Shown here piece after piece: positions 56,171 to 64,000 of a DNA stretch of 64,000 bases. The stretch spans positions 2,947,025 to 3,011,024 of the forward strand of contig CM030869.1 of the NCBI GenBank assembly GCA_018105865.1, in the 5' to 3' direction. Source of the stretch: Metaphire vulgaris. Taxonomy: Eukaryota; Annelida; Clitellata; Crassiclitellata; Megascolecidae. The notes under the pieces are model-generated. The model had not been told where the DNA came from and searched no databases. It saw nothing but the letters and a program-made list of their open reading frames with translations. A program made the position numbers and the translations under genes. Positions within the stretch are counted from its first letter, which is position 1, and each line of letters starts with the position of its first letter.

Positions 56171-58092
56171 TCAATAATAATATCAATAATAATATCTATC
56201 TTCTGATTTGGGGTCCTACTTTTAAAAATGCAGGAAATCAGAAAATATAAAACAGGTGTAGATTGGTTTATGACGTTACTACCTTCATTTGCCGAGGTGT
56301 CGAATATGGAAGTGAAAATTTTTCCTTTCCACGTGGTGATGAAACGATGGACGAGGTGAAAATCGTCTACCGGATGATTCGCCAAAGGAACGCTGCTTCC
56401 GTCTTTAACTCTGTCTTTCTCTACTTCTTCGATAAGTCTAAGGATGAAGAAGTAGAACAGATGATTTCAGGGGCGTAGCCAGGAATTTGATTTGGGGTAT
56501 ATATCTGGGGTATATATTGTTATATATTGTGATTATAATATATTTTTATATATTATAATTTATAATTTATGTGCATATCTATAAAATATATAATATATAT
56601 TATATATCACATATGTTGCTATATATATATTATATATTATATACTGCATATGGTAAATATATATTGTACATATAACATATATACTGTATCATGGGTGGGA
56701 AGTTAGGAGAGTGGTAACACCACTGGACGATGGATCAGAAGGTCGCGGGTTCGATCCCCGCAGGAGCCCTAAGGTCGACTCAACCTTACTCGCCTAAGGG
56801 CGGTGGTAAAATGAGGAGCAGCGTTAAACTGCGAGGCAAAACGTTGGTCTGGGAAAAGTAATGGCAACCTACCCCAGACTAATGGCTTATGCCACCTACG
56901 TCGCCGATTACCCAGGCGGGAGATAAGCGCCGGAACCCAACGCTCGGACTCGAGTACGGGACCTACCTTTACCTCTTTATGCTGTATTATATATACACAC
57001 AGATTTTGGGGGTTTACATACCGATAAACCCACCCTCCGTCTCTACGCCCCTGGATGATTTCATCATTATGAAGAAATAGTTATCTTCTCCTGTCTCTCC
57101 TTTTAGCCGCACACTCAGTAACAATTTTCTACTATTATTCTTTGGGTTATGTAACTTTGATTGGTGATCTGATACTAACCGTGAGAAAGACGCGTTAATG
57201 TCTTAGTAATAGAGAATGTTTTGAAGACCCATTTAGCATTCAAATGCCTCAGCAAGACGCAGTGTTCAAGAATTTATTAGCAATAGGCTAACAGGCAGGG
57301 CTTCCGCGCCTTCTTGCCTAAATTTCACCCATAGTGTTTCTGACGTTTGTTAAATACGTAAAATACAATTGGGAGTTGTTGGTTTATTTGGTTTCAACCC
57401 GATTAACTAATATCACACAATTTGCCCACTCTGCTCGATAAAGCATGAATATAATACCCATTTATATAAGCTTTAAGAGCAACAGAAGACAGAGACAACA
57501 GGAATCATATCATCCGTTCTGCCACCCCAGCTTCGGACGATGAAGGACAGAGGATCTGATGATGATGATTATGATGATGATGATGATGATGATCAGTGCT
57601 GGAGTTGCCAGAGGGGTTGGTGTTTGACCCCCTCCCCAGCTAACTTTGCAAACCTCCCAAAAATCGCATATCGGGAACATACAGTTTCTGTCATTTATTG
57701 AATTTCAGTCTAACGAAAATATCAACCTCCCCCCAGTTCAAATTTCACAACTCCAACACTTATGATGATGAGTGATGATGATGAGTGATGGGTGATGACG
57801 GTGATGATGATTATACTTTAAACCTTTCAATACGTTCTAGCCTCGTCTTCTCTCGCATCACGTATGATCTGACGGCGTCGACTGCTTCCCTCTCTGCATC
57901 TTCCAGCATCAACAGGTGGGCGGAGGAAGCGAAGACATCTTCTCCGGCACCTTCCCTACACCCGCTCATCAAGAGTACAGACAGCAGCAGCAGCAGTTGA
58001 CAGGAGGAGATCGTCTCAGGTGTGGTCCACCTGGGTTTTTTTCGAACGCACGTTTTCAAATGCATTTCACATTTGCAATCTGTTGAATTCAT
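45174..58092 (-). CDS. P4HA: Prolyl 4-hydroxylase alpha subunit, 13 exons, complete
   Basis: C-P4H alpha hydroxylates proline in collagen-type Gly-X-Pro repeats in the ER. It uses Fe(II), 2-oxoglutarate, O2 and ascorbate, with protein disulfide isomerase as beta subunit. The exons sum to 1632 bases (543 residues plus stop; vertebrate P4HA1 is about 534) and all phases agree. Layout: signal peptide; N-terminal dimerisation region; peptide-binding TPR-like domain; then the dioxygenase fold. Active-site set in my numbering: His433 and Asp435 (AHYDCE), His509 (LHAGCPVLIGDKW), Lys519 for 2-oxoglutarate. Four Cys expected to pair are present (ERLC, ILSC, AGCPV, RRPC). It lies head-to-tail behind the GAS2-like gene, and a paralogous last exon lies upstream at 62947-63017. 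Confidence 0.95.
45649..45745 (-). CDS. P4HA: P4HA exon 12 (third Fe ligand and 2-oxoglutarate Lys)
   Basis: Acceptor ttaataacag, donor TGGG-gttagt. It encodes AAVFWYNYKQSGLPEPK then SLHAGCPVLIGDKW. His of LHAGCPV is the third iron ligand and Lys of GDKW binds 2-oxoglutarate, so catalysis should be intact. Confidence 0.95.
45792..46097. mobile_element. hAT-type MITE, GTTCC family
   Basis: CAGTGGCGGTTCCACC to GAACCGCCACTA; GTTATCTT occurs on both flanks, offset by a few bases on the right. It lies within the P4HA intron between exons 11 and 12. Confidence 0.75.
46175..46572. mobile_element. hAT-type MITE, CATGGGCG family
   Basis: 398 bp, flanks GCTAAGCT/TCTAAGCT (7 of 8). Confidence 0.82.
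46881..46949 (-). CDS. P4HA: P4HA exon 11
   Basis: 23 codons, acceptor ttatttatgtag, donor AAG-gtactg. It encodes LSNVEAGGATVFPILDIGT, the conserved SDVxxGGATVFP strand of the double-stranded beta helix. Confidence 0.93.
47157..47260. repeat. GA dinucleotide tract
   Basis: Near P4HA exon 10 on the intron side. Confidence 0.9.
47292..47366 (-). CDS. P4HA: P4HA exon 10
   Basis: 25 codons, acceptor tgtctgcttctag, donor TAC-gtaagt. It encodes SPLNNNSWSS and TSGDRIATLMIY, where vertebrates have GNRIATWLFYMSDV. A second AG two bases downstream is possible but breaks phase. Confidence 0.93.
47966..48068. repeat. AAT microsatellite
   Basis: Directly abuts the MITE that follows. Confidence 0.9.
48069..48357. 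mobile_element. hAT-type MITE, GTTCC family
   Basis: CAGTGGCGGTTCCACG to GGAAACGCCAGTG, flanks ATAATAAT/TTGATAAT (6 of 8), inserted at the edge of the AAT tract. Confidence 0.75.
48431..48490 (-). CDS. P4HA: P4HA exon 9 (Fe-binding His-X-Asp)
   Basis: 20 codons, acceptor cttgtttccag, donor GAC-gtaagt. It encodes LSNYGLGGYYSAHYDCEALD; His and Asp of HYD are the first two iron ligands. The usual HFD is HYD here. Confidence 0.95.
48710..48871. repeat. ATT and GTT microsatellite
   Basis: ATT, then a short GTT block. Confidence 0.95.
49373..49461. repeat. AT then GT dinucleotide tract
   Basis: It ends 25 bases from P4HA exon 8. Confidence 0.92.
49487..49595 (-). CDS. P4HA: P4HA exon 8
   Basis: Acceptor taatccatccag, donor TTACAG-gttcag. 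It encodes AWFFDEKGEIIIDKISRRIS then DVTRLETNYPASEALQ, matching SAWLSGYENPVVSRINMRIQDLTGL. The intron side carries a CA/TA dinucleotide tract. Confidence 0.93.
49768..49843. mobile_element. piggyBac-like miniature element
   Basis: TTAACCCCTTAACTGTG to CCCAGTTAAGGGGTTAA, about 75 bp, with the GCGGATATATCCGGG core. Confidence 0.75.
50584..50643. repeat. AAT microsatellite
   Basis: 34 bases from P4HA exon 7. Confidence 0.9.
50678..50742 (-). CDS. P4HA: P4HA exon 7
   Basis: 65 bases, acceptor actctttcag, donor AAAGAT-gtaagc, phase 0 in and 2 out. It encodes IKRAKVGILENLMVTEERIG, aligned with LRRATISNPITGDLETVHYR. It is the most diverged exon of the gene, but phase and the RIGK-x-AW junction fit. 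Confidence 0.85.
50773..51229. mobile_element. GCTGTCCATTAATTATGTC element with AAT tract
   Basis: Left end GAGCTGTCCATTAATTATGT. The right end is lost in an AAT tract at 51167-51229. Confidence 0.55.
51965..52144 (-). CDS. P4HA: P4HA exon 6 (start of dioxygenase domain)
   Basis: 60 codons, acceptor gttcttttactag, donor AAG-gttcgc. It encodes ILSCVYQRGKLVPFIRAKVE then ILLFHDFITDIESNQLQSLA, the FCRYHDGN and IIRFHDIISD region. The frame is closed by TAG exactly at the acceptor. Confidence 0.92.
53131..53196. repeat. AAT microsatellite
   Basis: Pure AAT in a P4HA intron. Confidence 0.9.
53463..53578 (-). CDS. P4HA: P4HA exon 5
   Basis: Acceptor cctccttgtttag, donor GAA-gtgagt. It encodes DPSNSRYLSKL and RNDQHERLCWEYVLE, where vertebrates have YEMLCRG; the Cys is kept. 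A 300-bp hAT-type element (53649-53948) with a perfect 8-bp duplication sits 70 bases upstream. Confidence 0.9.
53649..53948. mobile_element. hAT-type MITE, GTTCC family
   Basis: 300 bp, CATTGGCGGTTCC to GAACCGCCACTG, perfect duplication ATTTCCAC. It lies in the P4HA intron upstream of exon 5. Confidence 0.92.
54271..54693. mobile_element. GGGCTGTCCATTAATTATG element
   Basis: Both ends kept: GGGCTGTCCATTAATTATGT and ATAATTAATGGACAGCC, about 423 bp. No ORF of note. Superfamily not determined. Confidence 0.7.
54842..54893 (-). CDS. P4HA: P4HA exon 4
   Basis: A 52-base exon, acceptor ttttttcaactag, donor CTTG-gtgaga. It encodes KGELLTAVDFVKKSLEL, matching QGDLDKALLLTKKLLEL of vertebrates. Phase 0 in and 1 out. 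Confidence 0.92.
55113..55182. mobile_element. Short palindromic MITE, GGCGCAAAAA ends
   Basis: Second copy of the 26009-26080 family. It appears inside a fragment that starts CAGTGGCGTAGCCAAG. Confidence 0.65.
55241..55412. mobile_element. hAT-type MITE abutting P4HA exon 3 donor
   Basis: CAGTGGCTATTCTAGCC to GAATAAACACTTGG. Flanks CCAGCCTG (55233-55240) and CCAACCTG (55413-55420). The right copy contains the last three bases of exon 3 and the GT donor. Confidence 0.75.
55418..55731 (-). CDS. P4HA: P4HA exon 3 (peptide-substrate domain)
   Basis: Acceptor attgaaacctag, donor CAG-gttggc. It encodes AGIIRLQHTYRLPVEDLING, then SLYALYRNLADDALVWMTHA and LPQEIYHITAKIHAQ, paralleling the TPR-like substrate domain. 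The canonical LRLQDTY is RLQHTY here. A transposon end abuts the donor (see findings). Confidence 0.92.
55794..55976. repeat. CTG/CTA compound microsatellite
   Basis: In the P4HA intron between exons 2 and 3. Confidence 0.95.
56104..56196. repeat. AAT microsatellite
   Basis: Interrupted AAT units. Confidence 0.9.
56283..56437 (-). CDS. P4HA: P4HA exon 2
   Basis: Acceptor acttcttcatccttag, donor GAAG-gtagta. It encodes LIEEVEKDRVKDGSS then PLANHPVDDFHLVHRFITTW, matching GHPVNAFKLMKRLNTEW of vertebrate P4HA. A GGGGCGTAGCCAGG-type element begins about 30 bases upstream of the exon. Confidence 0.92.
56694..56970 (+). repeat. tRNA-derived SINE
   Basis: A-box-like TTAGGAGAGTGG and B-box GGTTCGATCCC, then a body with AACCTACCCCAGACTAATGG. 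The head matches 40506-40600. It is not a functional tRNA: no stable cloverleaf or CCA-end stem was found. Confidence 0.7.
57560..57815. repeat. GAT repeats either side of unique sequence
   Basis: GAT-rich at 57560-57593 and 57762-57810, the latter ending next to the P4HA exon 1 donor. Confidence 0.8.
57824..58092 (-). CDS. P4HA: P4HA exon 1 (signal peptide)
   Basis: Two in-frame TAA codons lie just upstream of the Met at 58092; a second Met nine codons on is an alternative start. After a basic stretch (RKKPR) comes SCQLLLLLSVLLMSGC, a signal core coded partly by a CTG repeat. The mature part EREAVDAVRSYVMREKTRLE matches the P4HA N-terminus. Donor GAAAG-gtttaa leaves phase 2. Confidence 0.88.
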
Positions 58093-58181
58093 TCGAACGT
58101 AGAATTATTAAACAGAGCAGTCAACGTATAGTGGGATGCGTCCTTGATTCGGAGCTGCTCATTGTTGCTATAACTCTATGT

Positions 58182-58217
<36 letters not shown>

Positions 58218-59222
58218 GCTTCAGATTGTTTGTGTCTTTATAATTATATTAAAGGTAAGGCATTTTTATGATGGAAGAGAGTGAGATTGAATTTCAAGTT
58301 TTTGCATTATTTTAGATGAATGAGTGATTCTCACACAGGGCAGTCCCTACTGAACCACTTTAGACCTTGTTATATTATATTATATTATATTATATTATAT
58401 GTCTCTTGACGCCGGTTGTCAGTATTCAAATAATGTCCTAACTAATGACAGAATGCTACACGTGAAACTTCTTTAGGTTAGCCGCTAGTGCTTTGGATTT
58501 CAAGTCAGATAGATAGATGTTCCTTGAGATATTGCATGCACTTGAAATTATAGATTAGTTCTGTGATTGAGACTGCATTATTTTCAGTTTGCCATCGAGA
58601 TTCAATCTTATTTCGTAGCTAATATGTTTTCTAGCATTTTACATAATCACGCTTCATATGCATGCTTTGTAGAATTTGATTGTATACATTGTATTAAATT
58701 ATTTTGATTATTCTCTAGTTCATGTTTAGATTACTAAGATTTGTTTTGCTATTTTTCACCTTAGTCGCATGAAAAGCTTATAAGTATAGTAGAATAATCT
58801 TTGCTTGAATTATAAAAATTACTATTTTGGAACTGCATTTTAAAATTTAAGCCTAAACTATATTATAACACCACCATCATACATGTAATGTGTCACATTA
58901 TTCGATTTAATTTCCGAAATTTATTATTAATTCACTTTAAATTTATATTCTTTTCCTACCCTGTATCATTATTCCTTACTTCAATCTTCAATCCGACTTT
59001 GCCTCAACATAATCTTTCGTACTAATGCATTAGGCGAATGTAAAATTCCACGTTTAATCGTTTTGGCGTCAGTTCTGAATAGTTCATCAAGTGTTTTAAA
59101 ATAGCTAGCGATAATTTCAGTACAGTTCAATACGCTTATTATCATATATCCTCAGCATCACTATTATTCTGTTTTAACATCTATTTTTGAAATGCAATAG
59201 CATTTTGCGCAATTAAATGTCC

Positions 59223-59459
59223 TTAACTCATTATCCGAGTTAACGCCTGTTCGTAGGAATTTTCTAAAACTTGATAGTCAAGGTAATGTACTGATTTGGC
59301 AGTGTCGAACGACATAATGGATTCTTTTGTTTGCTGTGCTGCTTTTTCAAACAGCCTGCTCCTCATTCTCACTTGATTGTCGGAAAGCTCGTGAGCGCTG
59401 GACTTTTTGTTTTGCACAGAAAAAGGAATAAAAAGGCTAAACAATGGTGCAAGCCTCAT
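59223..59459 (-). other. Small ORF of unknown function, 78 codons
   Basis: Starts MRLAPLFSLFIPFSV, which resembles a signal peptide, followed by a hydrophilic helix-like stretch (RSRLFEKAAQQTKESI). No family recognised. Its first 20 or so codons recur, diverged, at about 59765-59830, so the region has been locally duplicated. It may be chance. Confidence 0.2.
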
Positions 59460-60005
59460 CTTCTTAGCTCTTATATAGCCTGAGATATAGCAAATTCAAA
59501 AAAATGCAAACTTTATCAGAATTCAAAACTGTCGAAAATTCGATAATCATGTTCAAACATTGGGGTCATCGAGTTAAATTGATAGATCTTTAAAATGTCA
59601 ACCGATTTTCAAACGTTTTGGTTTATTTTGTTCCTCTGACATCCCTTTACAACTTTGCCGCTGACCAAAGTGGGGTTACCGCTGAAAATTGTTTGCTATG
59701 GGGCTTTGAAATGTTTTTGGGAAGAGGGTGATATTTTAGGCCGTAAAGTGGACTTACCCCAATTGTTTTTGTTTTACACGGACGGTTAGAAAAGGAATTA
59801 AAAATCTAAACAATGGTGCAAACCTCATCTGTTTAGCTCCTAATAGCCTGGGATATAGTAAATTTAAAATGTTACAGCAATCATTTCTGAAGAACGCTTT
59901 TCCAAAAATTAAATCCCCAGTACCGTGACTACTGAAAATTTAATCCCCACTTGAAGGGTTAAATTTAAAAAGGTATTGAGGATAGGAAGGAGTAAATATA
60001 TATCA

Positions 60006-60490
60006 TGGGGCAGGGCATTGGGAGAGGGAAGGTTGTTTGGGAGGAGAGAAAGAGGGTTGTAGTTTTCCAGCGTTGAAAACGGGGTTTGGGGCCAGTGGGG
60101 TAGGGCGGAGATGGGTTGGGGCCAAAGATTGGGAGAAATGGAGGAGGTACTGGAGTTGGGAGAGGAATGGGGAGAAAAAGAGGAACTTTGGGGCCTGTTG
60201 GGTAATGGTATGGGTTGGGGCCTAGGGCAAGATGGATGGGGAGAGGGAAGGGGTTGGGAGAATGAGGATGGGGACCAGGGGTTTTGTGGGGTAGGGCGTC
60301 GCGGGTTGGGCTGGGGCCTGGGCACTGTGTTGGGCCCGATTGGGAGAGGGATGGGGAGATGGAAGGGGGTTGGGATAGAGATGAGAGGGAAGGGGGTTTT
60401 GGGGCCTGTGGGGTAGGGCAAACTGGATGAGTTGGGGCCGGGGCGATTGGGAGAGGGATGGGGAGAGGGAAGAGGAACGGGGTTTCCCTG
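60006..60490. repeat. G-rich imperfect minisatellite
   Basis: Irregular units built from GGGAGAGGGATGGGGAGA and GGTTGGGGCCTGGGG. Strong G skew on the + strand. The Pro-rich frame opposite is an artefact. Confidence 0.85.
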
Positions 60491-60931
60491 CAATTAAGAC
60501 GCTTCGTTAAACGCTCCGTTGTTAATAGAGTTTTGATTAAACAATTTCGTTGTTATTCAACAGCGTCTTGAAAATCAGCCATGTATCGTGACCGACAGAC
60601 AGACCGGACATCGAAAATTATATAATAAGATATCCTCATCATCACTATTATTCGGTTTTAGCATCTATTTTTGATGTGTTTTTAGTACGTCGTCATTATC
60701 ATCAGTTGTTGTAGTACGCTTTCACTCATTATCATGTAGTCGTTGATAATGGTTTTTGCTAATGTGTTTTTAAAATCTGTTTTCGTGCAGTAGAACTGGC
60801 CAAAATTCCGTTGTAATTGCGTGATTCTTTCGGAATCATTTGCACTGGTTGAGACTGAGATTCATTTCCGAATCTCTCGCTAAAATTTTAATCGGTTTAG
60901 CCCATGGAGGCCACTCGGGGAGGGGACTGGC

Positions 60932-61079
60932 AGGGGCGTAGTCAGAAATTTGATTGGGGGGGGGGGGTAACGTGATTGGGGTATAAATCTTTAAAAACGT
61001 TGAAAATCCTAAAAGAAATTAAAAACTTTAAGGTAGCCTGATTTTAGGAGTATATATACCTCCGTCGCTACGCCCCTGG
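60932..61079. mobile_element. hAT-type MITE, CAGGGGCGTAG family
   Basis: CAGGGGCGTAGTCAG to CGCTACGCCCCTG. It sits next to another partial element of the GGCTCC type. Confidence 0.7.
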
Positions 61080-61816
61080 GGGCTGGCGTTAGATAAGAGC
61101 AGAGTTCCTCTGCCCCTCCTCTGCCCCCCCTGTGGAACCGCCTCTGGTTGTCTGAGGGAGAGAAGAGCCTATGAAGTCCCATTGAACGGTCAGCAGATGG
61201 CGCCATCCTGGAGGAAACTCTGGAAATATGCTTGATAATTATTTTGCACGAACGTACGGTTAATGAAATCAATAGACCAATATTTTTCCGTTGCGTTTGG
61301 TGGTGCAACCCTACTCCACTGGTCTGAGGTAAAGAAATGATGTTGGGTTTTCTCACACCTTCCCCCCAACTGGAGGTCGAAGCTAAAAGAGTGGGAATTG
61401 GGGACAGCCAGAGGCACGTATTTCCCTCCAAAAAACGTGGTCGCCCCTCCCCATCAAAGGAGAGTTTGAGAATCGACTTCTCCACCATCTAAGACTCTCA
61501 GTCATTTTGCTGGACAGGCATTCAATGAGGGACACGCCCCCGGGCCACCAATGTGGAGCCGCCACTGTCGCGTGCAGTGTTTTATACAGACTCCAGGTCT
61601 TGGGGGGAATTGATGCCTTCGGGGGAAAATTGACTTGGCTGGAGGGGAAAAGACAATTTAACGCAAAATTTGTGTAAGTGCTGAGATATTTTGGCGAATG
61701 TTGAGGCTCTGGTGGGACCTCTCCCCTAACAGACCTGGATAAAACACTGGTCGCATGATTATAATTTCATATAGCCTACTGCACTGTATACCAATGTCCG
61801 CGATAATAATTCCTAC

Positions 61817-62037
61817 CTGATGAAGGAAGTCGTGTATATTTGGGTATCCGAGTCTGTCTACCCTGTTATTCCCCATTCCTGGTGGTTAATTTTCCGCTTT
61901 ATGGCGGCACAGGCAGACGATAAGTTACCGCGACCGTCTGCCACGAAAACGACTGGGCGTCTAAGGATACGATTCAACGCAGACGACAGACAGCGGTCGT
62001 TTGTTGGCAGTCATTAAAAAACCGACTCGTGAAATTT
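61817..62037 (-). pseudogene. Exon-like frame, copy B, frameshifted
   Basis: Homolog of 42473-42694. Compared with copy A it lacks one T near 62001 and has a one-base net loss near 61859, which brings a TAG into frame. The splice donor is still intact. Confidence 0.4.
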
Positions 62038-62946
62038 TAACCTCGTCTTTTTCTTCTCTATCCAGTCATCGTGATATAATAGTAATTCGAACAGAAGCGG
62101 CAAACGTTTTACACGGTTTATAATTAATCTGTGGCGCCCAGACGTCTGGCTGGCAACTTACTCTGGGTTAATGGACCTAATGGTTCCTGCTATCCGCACC
62201 GCTTTATACCTAAGTGTCCGGAGATCAGCACTGGCCACAACAGTGGCGGCTCCAGGATTTCTTTGGTGCGGGCATCCAGCTGCCATGTGCCGCCTGGAAG
62301 AGCTCACGGACCCAGGGCAACCATTGGGCCTACTGGACGTCGGTGAATCAGACATTTCGACCGGTAGAATCCGTCTGCGAGACGGACGTGCAACAGGACT
62401 TGGGCGCGTCCCCAGTTATTGATTCATCGCAAGCGTTTGATAGTAATACACTCTATCTCGATATACTCGGGTGATTATTATTATATGTGGCTAATGACCA
62501 TATTAGATAATAATTTCACGTTATATATTTTTATATCGGGAAAATTTCGTAATTATTATGGAGCTTCGTATGGTATTATACAATTGCTGTAAATTTGATA
62601 CTTTCGCTGTACATTGGCTGTTAAGCCACTTTCGCTGTACATTGGCTGTTAAGCCACTCTAAATCCGCTAAGTTAGGTAGATGAAGCGTACTGGGTGACA
62701 ATAATAATGTAATAATAACACAATGGTCACGGTTAATATTTTAGCAAGGTTTTCAAATTTCAGTGTGAAATATTGGCATTTGCATTTTCAGAGAGGGGCA
62801 AGTGCCCCTCTGGCCCTAATGTGCGGGCGCCCGTGCCGGTAGGCCTCCTCTTTTGCAACAACGGCCTTTTAGTTTGATCGACTTTCGAAGACGACAACTT
62901 CCTGGAATTTCAAAAGATGTTCGAGCACTGTCGTTGAATTTCAGTT

Positions 62947-63017
62947 TTAACCATCGATCGTCAATTCGCAAGGTCTCCGAAAAACTTGACCAAATTCCCG
63001 AATCCATTTATTAGCCA
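62947..63017 (-). CDS. P4HA: Second P4HA gene, last exon only (rest beyond window)
   Basis: Same 71-base exon, acceptor and TAA stop as 45174-45244, with no difference that I can see inside the coding part. Flanks on both sides are homologous for some distance (about 50 bases upstream, then 1.6 kb downstream with indels). No exon equivalent to FWYNYK...GDKW occurs between 63018 and 64000. This is therefore either the 3' end of a tandem paralog running in from the right, or an isolated duplicated fragment. Confidence 0.8.
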
Positions 63018-63108
63018 CTGAAAATGGAAAGAAAGTAACGAAAACGATTTACCGTTCTGTCTAATCTAATCCTAAACTTCTATAGCGCCACTTCACAATG
63101 CGTAGAAG

Positions 63109-63378
63109 CAGAGGCGTCATTTGGGGAGGGTAAGGGGCCGGTCCCCCCTGATTTTGAGGGGACAAATTTTCGCGAATTTTTGTGTTTTTAAAGGGTTTAA
63201 ATGCAAATTGGCTAATTTGTCTTGTCTTGTACTACGTACCCTAAAGAGGCCTGATGCTAAGTAATTAATGCCACAAAAAGACTAACAAGGAAAAAGGTCA
63301 TCAACTTTTTCGCAAATTTGTCAGGTCAAAAGTGTCTTGCCCTCGCACCCCCTCGAAAACAGTGAAATGAAGTCCCTG
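63109..63378. mobile_element. hAT-type MITE, CAGAGGCGTCATTT family
   Basis: 270 bp, right end AATGAAGTCCCTG, perfect duplication CGTAGAAG. A related fragment is at 47509-47690. Confidence 0.9.
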
Positions 63379-63795
63379 CGTAGAAGCATCAACCGATGAT
63401 AAACCAAATCAATCAATCAAATCAATCAATCAACTTCTATGGCGCCACTGTCATAATGCCCAGAGCATCGGCCGATGCCACGAACAAGATATCGGTCAAA
63501 TCCAGGATATCAAGCTAGACAACCAGATGATAGATAGTCTATGGTAAGTAAGTAAGACGAAATTTCTATAGCGCTGCCCGTAAGCTTGGCGCAGTGCACC
63601 AGATTATTCACGAGCGCTCAATCTGGGTGAAATCCATAGTCCGTAATCCGTAGTCCGTTGTGGTCAAGGTTGTAGGTCCAGGTAGACAGCCGATAAGCCA
63701 CGTGAAAAAAGATGTTATTTTGTAAAGTAATTAATTTACAAAGATCTAAAACACTCGTTTAAATAAGGGTTTATTGTTATTTTAATAACTACGTG

Positions 63796-63979
63796 CAGTG
63801 GCAGCTCCACCGGGAGGCAGGTGGGCCCGTGCCCTCCCTATTGAGTGCCTGACCCCACAGTCGCCCCCAGTTGGGACCCTATACTTAATGCTACATACAT
63901 TAAACAACAAATGGTTGGCCCCATGATTAGAAGTTGCCACCCCAACGCCCCCACTTGCCAAATCCTAGAGCCGCCACTG
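63796..63979. mobile_element. hAT-type MITE
   Basis: 184 bp, GGCTCC family, perfect duplication ACTACGTG. Confidence 0.92.
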
Positions 63980-64000
63980 ACTACGTGATATTACTCTACG

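Larger units (their letters stand above)
58093..62946. other. Spacer upstream of P4HA
   Basis: AT tract at 58183-58216, ATATT repeats at 58371-58400, then about 800 bases of plain AT-rich sequence. Next come a local duplication (59150-59500 related to 59760-59880 and 60630-60690) and a G-rich tract. The right part is duplication copy B. No promoter motif I would defend. Confidence 0.6.
61388..63070. repeat. Segmental duplication, copy B
   Basis: Partner of 41390-45300, shorter because it lacks the MITEs and AAT tracts of copy A. Includes the second P4HA last exon. Confidence 0.85.
63018..64000. other. Presumed last intron of second P4HA gene
   Basis: The first 50 bases match the P4HA intron 12 sequence, after which it diverges into a MITE (63109-63378), a reverse GATT-tailed SINE (63410-63500), an AGTA-linked repeat (63545-63620) and another MITE. 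No exon seen. Confidence 0.55.

Noticed and set aside
56740..56770. Possible tRNA gene (GGTTCGATCCC)
   Set aside because: Same reason: a SINE head, not a cloverleaf.
60037..60493. Pro-rich 194-codon and Gly/Trp-rich + strand frames
   Set aside because: Both follow from the G-rich minisatellite and have no complexity.

Overview
The window is animal nuclear DNA, not bacterial. Genes are broken into many short exons with GT-AG borders, introns and spacers are crowded with trinucleotide microsatellites and short transposon relics, and the proteins are metazoan. A marine deuterostome invertebrate such as an echinoderm or hemichordate is my guess, but this rests only on repeat style and gene architecture. 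No CRISPR array, operon or bacterial signal is present.

Three genes could be assembled exon by exon with compatible splice phases. (1) A PDE8-type cAMP phosphodiesterase on the + strand, 1383 to 23219. It enters already inside its PAS domain, so its 5' end lies outside the window; 14 exons give 553 residues, with every catalytic residue I know to look for present. (2) A GAS2-like cytoskeletal linker on the - strand, 38179 down to 27458. It has 5 exons: a CH domain, a GAR domain split over two small exons, and a 2 kb Ser/Arg-rich last exon. The first intron appears to be GC-AG, and a one-base frame slip breaks the last 70 or so codons. (3) A complete collagen prolyl 4-hydroxylase alpha subunit on the - strand, 58092 down to 45174. 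It has 13 exons and 543 residues, with a signal peptide and the His-X-Asp, His and Lys active-site set. PDE8 and the GAS2-like gene converge; the GAS2-like gene and P4HA lie in tandem on the - strand.

A second P4HA last exon, identical over its 71 bases as far as I can compare, lies at 62947-63017. The 3' flanks of the two copies (about 41.4-45.25 kb and 61.4-63.07 kb) are also homologous. The window therefore catches the 3' end of a tandemly duplicated P4HA gene whose body lies beyond 64000. The duplicated block also holds an unrecognised exon-like open frame, intact in one copy and frameshifted in the other.

The rest is repeats. Dozens of short elements start CAGTG or CAGGG and end CACTG or CCCTG. 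Many have exact or near-exact 8-bp target duplications, which marks them as non-autonomous hAT-type elements. One lies nested in another, and one duplicated a P4HA splice donor. There are also TTAA-flanked piggyBac-like miniature elements, a mariner-like element, tRNA-derived SINEs, and a family that ends in a GATT or AGTA tail. No transposase gene was seen.
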